From Pterobdella sp. o SKG-2022 (Eukaryota > Annelida > Clitellata > Hirudinida > Piscicolidae), in contig OZ038320.1 of assembly GCA_964035795.1 (NCBI GenBank), positions 7,524,671-7,588,670 of the forward strand: a stretch of DNA of 64,000 bases, given 5' to 3'. The notes under the pieces were generated by a model. It had not been told where the DNA came from and did no database searches. It saw only the letters and a list, made by a program, of their open reading frames with translations. Below are positions 56,552 through 64,000 of the stretch, piece by piece. Each line of letters begins with the position of its first letter. The stretch's first letter is position 1. A program made the translations under genes and the position numbers.

Positions 56552-56885
56552 TTTTACAGAGAATTGATATTTTTCTATATTTCATTAAACGTCCTCATCG
56601 ATTAGAAAAAATATAATTTTGTTTCAAAATATATATGAATTTCATGATACATATATAGCATTAAGCATTAAAAGTTGGCTCGATAAAACCATTGTTTCGA
56701 ACAAAAATATAGAATAGGATAGTGGTTCGTGGCTATGACTAACTACCTCAAGCATTTATTTGAGATGAAATTTATTAGAAAATTGATAAATTTTGTTTAG
56801 CGGATTATCATTATTTAAATAAACAACCAAAGCAAAGTTTTTATACAAATATTTTGAATTTAATATTTAAATTTCCGGATTATTT

Positions 56886-57695
<810 letters not shown>

Positions 57696-60600
57696 TTTAA
57701 GAGAGAAATCGTCGCACTTAGTGGACGATAATTAAGACGCTTGAAATAAACATTTACTAAATAATTTTCATTATAACTAGAAATAAAAAAAAAAACATTT
57801 TTTCAATTTAAGTTTTTTTGATTGAATAATTCACGTTTTTTATTTAGTTTTTTTGTTTTGAAAAATCCTTATTCGAAATTTTTTATTTAAATCACTCTTA
57901 ATCCGAATAAAATAAATAAATGAATCAACAAACTTTTAGACAGAATAAAAATAAACATACTAACTGTGAACTCATCAATTTTTCATTAGTTTTATTTTTA
58001 AAAACAATAAAATACGAACTCTAAAATTTAAACCTATTAGAATCTCTGCATAAGAAATAAAACGTCAGAAATGAGTACTTATTGTTACCATTAAATGGTT
58101 TTTTCATCTGGCATTAAAAGTTGTTTTTCAAGTAATTGAACTGAGTGAGTAACGATTGTTGCGTTTTGATGTATTTCGGAAGAGTGAAGATGATTTTCAT
58201 TAGTGTCTTGTGTACAAGCTGTGATTTTATAAAGTAATGTGTTCTGAATGAATTGAAGTTTGTTGAGTGAAGTAGTTGAGAAAAAAGGAAACTATATTGA
58301 GTTTGTCTTCTTAAATGGAAAAAAACTAGTGTTTTATATGAAGTGATGAAAATTTTTTATTTCAGCATTTTTTTTGTTTTATTCATCCAGCTGTAGGAGC
58401 GTAATATGTTGACTTTCCTGTTATGAAAGTTTTTGAGCATTAACAACCATAGAAAGGTACCACCGACTTTTCGATACTGAGGTTAGAATAGAATAACCCT
58501 AGTAAGACTAGTTTTTTATTCAAAATTTTGTATACTGATAATATCTTGGTCATTTTGTTTTTAACACTAAGTTTTAACTAGTCTGCAACGGTCATATACT
58601 CTTTTATCTCAATTTTAGTAGCACATCACTGTACATATCGGTTCAAATGTGTGTAATGGAGCATTTAATAGAATAAGTTTGAATCGTACAAAGCCCAAAC
58701 TTCACATAAAGTGATTACCTTTTTTAACAGCTTCATAAAGAAAAAATATTAAATCTAACAAAAATTTTACAATCGGGTGGATAAAAGTTATTCTCATAAA
58801 TTATTTATCACTACCTTTCATATTATTATTATTATGTTCTGATTATTACTGTTTTTTTTTATTTAATTCCAACAAGTATATGAAGTGGTTTGCTCATAAA
58901 AACCAATGTATTTCTTATTAATAATCAATATTGAGCTATTTATTTCACTCTCAAACTATACTCGAATATCAAAACATAATACTGCTTCAATCACTCAGTT
59001 TTTGCCCTCTTGTTTTCAGTAGTTTTTTGTATTCTTTAGCTACTATAATGAAACCACAAAGATTTCTGTTTAATAATACATTTTTCAATATTAGAATTTT
59101 TTAGATCTATAGTAGCATTTAGTTTTCGTCTAGATGATGTAAGTGCAAATTTCAAATTTTTAGCTACATTGTAAAATTGGCTTTAATATTTTTCACGTTT
59201 TTTCGACATATCTTCAAATTAGACAAATTCAATTAAATATAACATATGAAATAAAATGAATTAAATAGATAATGTTAATTTGGCGTTTTGAGCTGATGAA
59301 TATTTTCATCTTGTAAAAATGCCTAAATAAGCATGTAGCAAAGCAATGAATTTTTTTTCTATCATCATCACATAATTTAAGCTTTTTTTGAGAAACATCA
59401 GTAATTCCCATATTGAAACATTCAACAAAATTATAGCCAAAAATACGATTGTACGACTGAGGGTCTTTTTTCTGTTCTATATTTATAAAGTGTACAAAAC
59501 AAAGAATAATATTAGTAAATATAAAACAATTTGAATTTTAAATTATTTTACTATCAAAAATAAATTAAAAAATTTAAATTTGAAATTCATTTCATTGATC
59601 AAATGAAATGTTATAAAATAAAATTAATATGATTAAAAGGTACATGAATAAAAAATGGGATTTAAAAGTTTTTCAAGAATTGCTCATCTCAATATTCAAG
59701 AGAAAAATATAAAAATAACATTTGCAAAAATTTGAATTTATTTTGCACAGATCAGCCTTTGTTCTCGTGAGAAGACGTGTGTTCAAAACTTCCCTGCTTT
59801 TCCGAAGCTGAATGTTTTAAAAACCATATTCTTCATAGTTCATGAGAATTTAAAAGTAAAAGATGAACAACGTTTTTTGAGAATTAGATTATATGCCATT
59901 GATTTTAAAACTTTTGGTTGATTCTTGTTATGAATATTTTAAAAAATGGTTTGAATAAATCTTTTAAAAATGCAAACAAAATTTTTTTCAGTTTTCAGAC
60001 ATCGATAAGTCACGAAAACAATGTGAGATTCGAATGTTAAGCGTGTAGGTTCTTCAATTCCAAAGCTCACCACACAACTTTCACCTTTTTTTAAAAGTTC
60101 ATCAATTCTTCTATTTCATCCAAACAATCCTATAATGTTCACAAGTTTGTTTCTAAGTTTTTGACTAGAATCCATAAAACTAAGTTTAAAATTACGTTGT
60201 TGAAACTCAAAACAACAATTTGCATGGGTTTATTGCATACAAATCAACATAAAAATTGAATATGACTCGAACACAATACATTTATTTAATTGAATAAGTT
60301 TAAAGTGCATCCAAATTAATATAGTTAAGCTGTATAAAAGTTTTTGAGTCGCAGCTTTCGATAAGCACTATCAGCTTACAGCCACATGATCCATGGGTGA
60401 AGGCCAGCAAACCAGGGTTGGAGAGCTCTTCCATGCACATAACGTCCACCCATACAGTTGAGTTTTGGTTCTTTCATCAAAAGGCCGATTAGGAAGAGGG
60501 GGAGGGGGAAAGTCCATTTTTTGGAAAACTGGCTTTGAAAATAAAAATTTTCATTTTTATTCATCATTATGATATGAATAAATCCAAGCTACGCTCGAAG

Positions 60601-60699
60601 TAACCGTGAATTTTTCCAAAATGTCCGTGGTCTAGCCGTGCCTGGCTTGTTTTGACATCTTTTTTGTTCATTTCTAGTTATTATAATATGTCTTTGGAG
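57696..60699. other. UFM1 upstream region and gene-poor stretch
   Basis: The first ~50 bp is GC-richer (57700-57745) and probably 5' UTR of UFM1. The remaining ~2.9 kb has no supported gene. A minus-strand ORF at 60376-60567 (Pro/Trp-rich) resembles nothing I know. Confidence 0.4.
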
Positions 60700-61510
60700 A
60701 TTGAAACATCAGTAAGAGTTTGTGAAGGCCTGAACAGTTGTATTTTTTGATTTGCTGTTGCCTAAATGCAGAGTTTTCGAAGTAGAATCGGCTAATTGCT
60801 TTCCTAAATGTGAGCAAATCCGTTTTTGGGCATGCGTATCACTTTTTTCATTTGAGCAATTACAGATTATCTGAGAGTTTCTTACTGCCATACCTAGTAT
60901 TTTTGCAAATATTGGCCAATCTCATTCTTAGCTTTTATTGTTGTGGCATATTTGCTTTCCCACCAATCATCCTTATCCCCTCCACACATTTTTGAGCTAA
61001 ATGTTTCAAGTAAATTAACCTTTGATTATAATTATTTTCCAACAAGTTACTTTATAAATAAGTTTAAATGCATCATAATTTGTTCTAAAGTTTACCACAG
61101 TATTATCTAGCAACCTCACAATTAAAATTTCTTCATTGGTATCGAAACTATAGCTGTGAGTGTCTCTTTTTTTCTTATTCATTGTTTTTTTGTCGGTCAA
61201 AGGACCTTTTCTTAACTTTTTATCTTTTATATTCTTTGTTGCCCAAAAAACAAAACTTTTTGGATGAATCAATAATTGATAATTTGTGAAAAAGTTGTCA
61301 AAAAATGCAGTGTGCGATTGGATTTCTTCTACCGCATCCAACGTATTCAGAAAAACTTATGATCCTAGTTGTAAGCCTTTTTTTTGATCTGATAAGTTTT
61401 TACCACAATACAAGTTAAAGTTAGAGCAATAGCTTAAAGAACTACACAATGCCCAAAATTTGTAGCCAAATCTATATTTGGCTTGCCCCTAAAAACTGTT
61501 TGAGTGTGTG
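60700..61510 (-). mobile_element. decayed piggyBac-type transposase
   Basis: The minus strand from about 61500 reads KYRFGYKFWALCSSLSYC, FNLYCGKNLSDQ and VFLNTLDAVEEIQSHTAFFD, then NFFTNYQLLIHP. KGPLTDKKTMNKKKRDTHSY with EILIVRLLDNTVVNFRTNYD follows, then MCGGDKDDWWESKYA. This matches the order of piggyBac DDD transposases (FFDNFFTSY region, then the RGS/WNDN region, then MGGVD). Internal stops show it is dead, and the N-terminal half and inverted ends were not found. Confidence 0.8.
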
Positions 61511-63200
61511 ATGTACGAATTATTTTGTGAAATTTTGTATCACTCAATTATAAATAGAAACTAACATTTACAAAAGTTTAATTTTCTCTTTTATTTGACT
61601 ATTTTATTTATTTTTTGTAATATTTCGCTTTTTAAAATTGAAATTCCACTAATTATAATGTATTTTCTGTAAAAGGCCCATTTGCTAACACTTGTGCCCA
61701 TTGATCTCATTTGAGAATAGTAACTTCTAATGCATCTTATACTGTTGATTTTTCATGTATCTCAAGTTTTAAAATTTTATAATATTAATTTAAGATAACT
61801 TAAAAATACTTCATTTTGTTCCACCATAAAAATAAATTATTATGCCTTAATTAAATGTTTTTCGATAAACGCCCATAAAAGTGAAGTTTGGACAATTTTA
61901 AGCTTAAATATCACAAAGTTAAAAATAAAAATTCAAGAAAAATAAATTTAATATTAAACATATAACCCTAGTTAATGAAAATAATTAATTGAATTTGGAT
62001 AAATATTAACTAATAATTAGTAAAACTGTTAGATGAGAGTGATCTCATATGAGATCAATGGGCATAAACGGGTTAAGGTTATTCAAAAAGTGATCTCGAA
62101 CTTTCTGGGTTAAGTGCCACTGAAATTTTTTACTGTCATATTTCAATATATTTCAATTGAGCCTGTTGGTTTGGAAAATAATTACGAGATTGCATTCACC
62201 ATTTAGTACACTTGAATTACCAAATTAATTAAATAAATGTATTCAGTTACATCAAATGCATGTTTTGAGTAAGTTCCAAAGATCTTTTCCTATAAATTAA
62301 GTTTCTATCCTTTTTCAATTGATTCAAGTTATGATTTACGTATTGAAACGGCAAATGTTGTAAGATGAAAAATTATGTCTGTAAAAAGATAATTCTATAG
62401 AAAGCTATTTACATCAATTGTTAAAATAAACCATTGGTTATACTTCATTTAATTAATTACTCATAAGAAACTTTATTAGTTTTTATAATAACTATATTAC
62501 GGTAAAAATATCGATGTGATACAATTTAAAGCCTAAAATTTATGAATGGAGTTTAACAAAACCTCATCAAAATCAAAAAAATTAGATTGTAAGATTAAGA
62601 ATATTTGATATCGTGCTAGAATATTTGTCAATATAAAACATGTCAAACTATTCAAAACTTCTAAATGTAAATCATAAGACCACGATATAATTTTACATTT
62701 TTGTATTTTATAGAAATAATATCGAAAAGCTCCATCCAAAGGTGAAATTTAAATTTGTAACGTGTTTTCATTATTCAAATTTAGGACTGTTCAGTTTGAT
62801 TGATAAAAAATTAGTTATACGTTTTTTAATATTCACCAATGTATTTTTTGTCCGAATGTTTAATGCATTTCAACTATTTTGTTGAAGTATAAGTTAACCT
62901 AAATTGAAGTAAACTAAAGCAAACACTTTTATTGACTGGAAAAAACTAAGCTTTTTAATAGGCTATAGAGATCATCATCAGATGATTTAAACTATTATGT
63001 TCTTAAATAAGTGATATAAAATGTACATATCTCTTGTTAGAATGAAGACAATTTTTTTAGAAGATACTAAATCTACTTTGAAATTAACCATTGCTAAGTT
63101 AAAGTCCCGTGCATAGTTACATAGTTCAATCGATTCAACTTTAACACAATATTTAAAGAAATTTTGCTCATAAACTTTGATTAATTTAAGAAAACTCAAA
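61511..63200. other. intergenic region before the AMP-binding gene
   Basis: No supported gene. Contains a short dispersed-repeat fragment at 62912-62968; the final part should hold the promoter of the gene starting at 63201. Confidence 0.4.
62912..62968. repeat. fragment of the 1305-1452 repeat family
   Basis: Reads gcaaacacttttattgactg with a downstream aagctttttaataggctata. This matches the acacttttattaactg and aactagcctattaa parts of the family members at 6854 and 1305, in a rearranged order. Confidence 0.45.
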
Positions 63201-64000
63201 ATGGCTTACAAACCAAATCCTTTAGATAGAGTAAGTTCTTTCGACATAAAAATTCCTGAGAATGATGTTGTGTCACTTTGCAGGAAAAACTACTTGAAGT
63301 TTGTAGCTAAAACTGCTTTTGTGAGTTGATTTTTTAGATTTGACATGAATTAGTTTTTATTCACTGTTCTATTCAAAATACCAAGCCTATACAACCGATA
63401 ACAAAAGTGAACGTAGTATAGAAGATTTTTTGAAATAGAGCAAGTGTTGTCATTCAACGCGCTTGATCTTTAGAAGCACAGACAGTACGAGTTAACTTGA
63501 ATTAATTAATAAATGAGACCCTTAATAAAGTTTTCAATAAAGGGAAATAATCTCGGTTTGGGGCAAATGATGGTTAACTTACATATATGATAAAGTAAAA
63601 TAAACTCAGTTTTGTTTAAAAAATGGCTTCAAAAATATTACTTCATGTCTTAATATCACCCCTACAAACCAATCAAATACAATAATCATTGTTTTAAGGT
63701 CAATAATATCTCTTAGGTTGATTTGGAGACACAAGAAAAATGGACATTCGGAGATTTCGATACAAAACACATTAAATTCAATCAGTTGTTGGAGGAAGTT
63801 GGAGTCAGACCATTGGATCGAGTGATGGTGGTAGTGCACAACTCTTATGATTATGTTGTGATCGTTTTTGCTATCCTTTCTCTAAAAGCATGTGCTGTGT
63901 TGGCTCCGCAACAAAACACTTTAGGTTGTTATTTTTTGTTCTTTGAAATTATGAAGATCTTGTTCAGGGATTTCACATTATTTTCTCACCATGGATTTAT
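63201..64000 (+). CDS. adenylate-forming (AMP-binding) enzyme, 5' part only
   Basis: N-terminus of an acyl-CoA synthetase / 4-coumarate-CoA ligase / luciferase-type enzyme, which activates a carboxylate with ATP. Exons: 63201-63320, 63717-63924, and a third probably starting at 63968 (acceptor ttcag) and leaving the window. Exon 1 reads MAYKPNPLDR then FDIKIPENDVVSLCRKNYLK. Across the junction comes KTAF|VDLETQEKWTFGDFD, equivalent to the usual PALVD...T-W/Y-T-Y-x-E-L. Then come VGVRPLDRVMVVVHNSYDYV and FAILSLKACAVLAPQQNT, the GV-x-P-GDRV and FLA-x-L-x-AGAV segments of the family. The nucleotide-binding P-loop lies beyond the window, so substrate class cannot be given. Confidence 0.8.

Overview
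The window is AT-rich eukaryotic DNA. It has GT-AG introns (mostly about 60 to 1,000 bp), many simple repeats and many kinds of transposon remnant. The recognisable genes (UBE2O, a DBHS RNA-binding protein, Unkempt, PTEN, UFM1) are animal genes, so this is an invertebrate-type metazoan nuclear genome with compact introns. I cannot name the phylum from the sequence alone. Gene models were built by hand: each exon was placed by protein similarity, GT/AG boundaries and codon phase, and the summed coding lengths of the complete models are multiples of three.

Left part (1-18.9 kb): an 89-bp tandem repeat and dispersed MITE-like repeats precede a + strand UBE2O gene (1702-13828, 25 exons found). 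One expected exon is missing beside a LINE fragment. Next come two minus-strand tandem paralogs (14137-16226 and 16802-18410) of a family I do not recognise. They share five exons with identical intron phases, a nearly gap-free N-terminal block, a basic patch and an acidic tail.

Middle part (18.9-35.7 kb): mostly gene-poor and filled with decayed mobile elements. These include a short Tc1/IS630-like element with repeat-rich inverted ends, a LINE reverse-transcriptase fragment, an HTH-only transposase ORF, a FLYWCH/MULE transposase relic and two tRNA-derived SINE copies.

Right part (35.7-57.7 kb): a tight run of conserved genes. A DBHS (NONO/SFPQ/NonA) gene on the minus strand and an Unkempt (UNK) gene on the plus strand diverge from a 280-bp gap. 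UNK converges on PTEN (minus strand), and UFM1 (minus strand) ends 335 bp upstream of the PTEN start codon. A large UNK intron holds two antisense LINE copies. The PTEN model encodes about 819 residues, roughly twice the human length, because of a ~450-residue low-complexity insertion in the C2-domain loop that is disordered in human PTEN.

Far right (57.7-64 kb): a decayed piggyBac transposase, then the 5' exons of an adenylate-forming (AMP-binding) enzyme that runs off the window.

Most notable: the enlarged PTEN C2 loop, the unrecognised tandem paralog pair, and the UBE2O exon gap.
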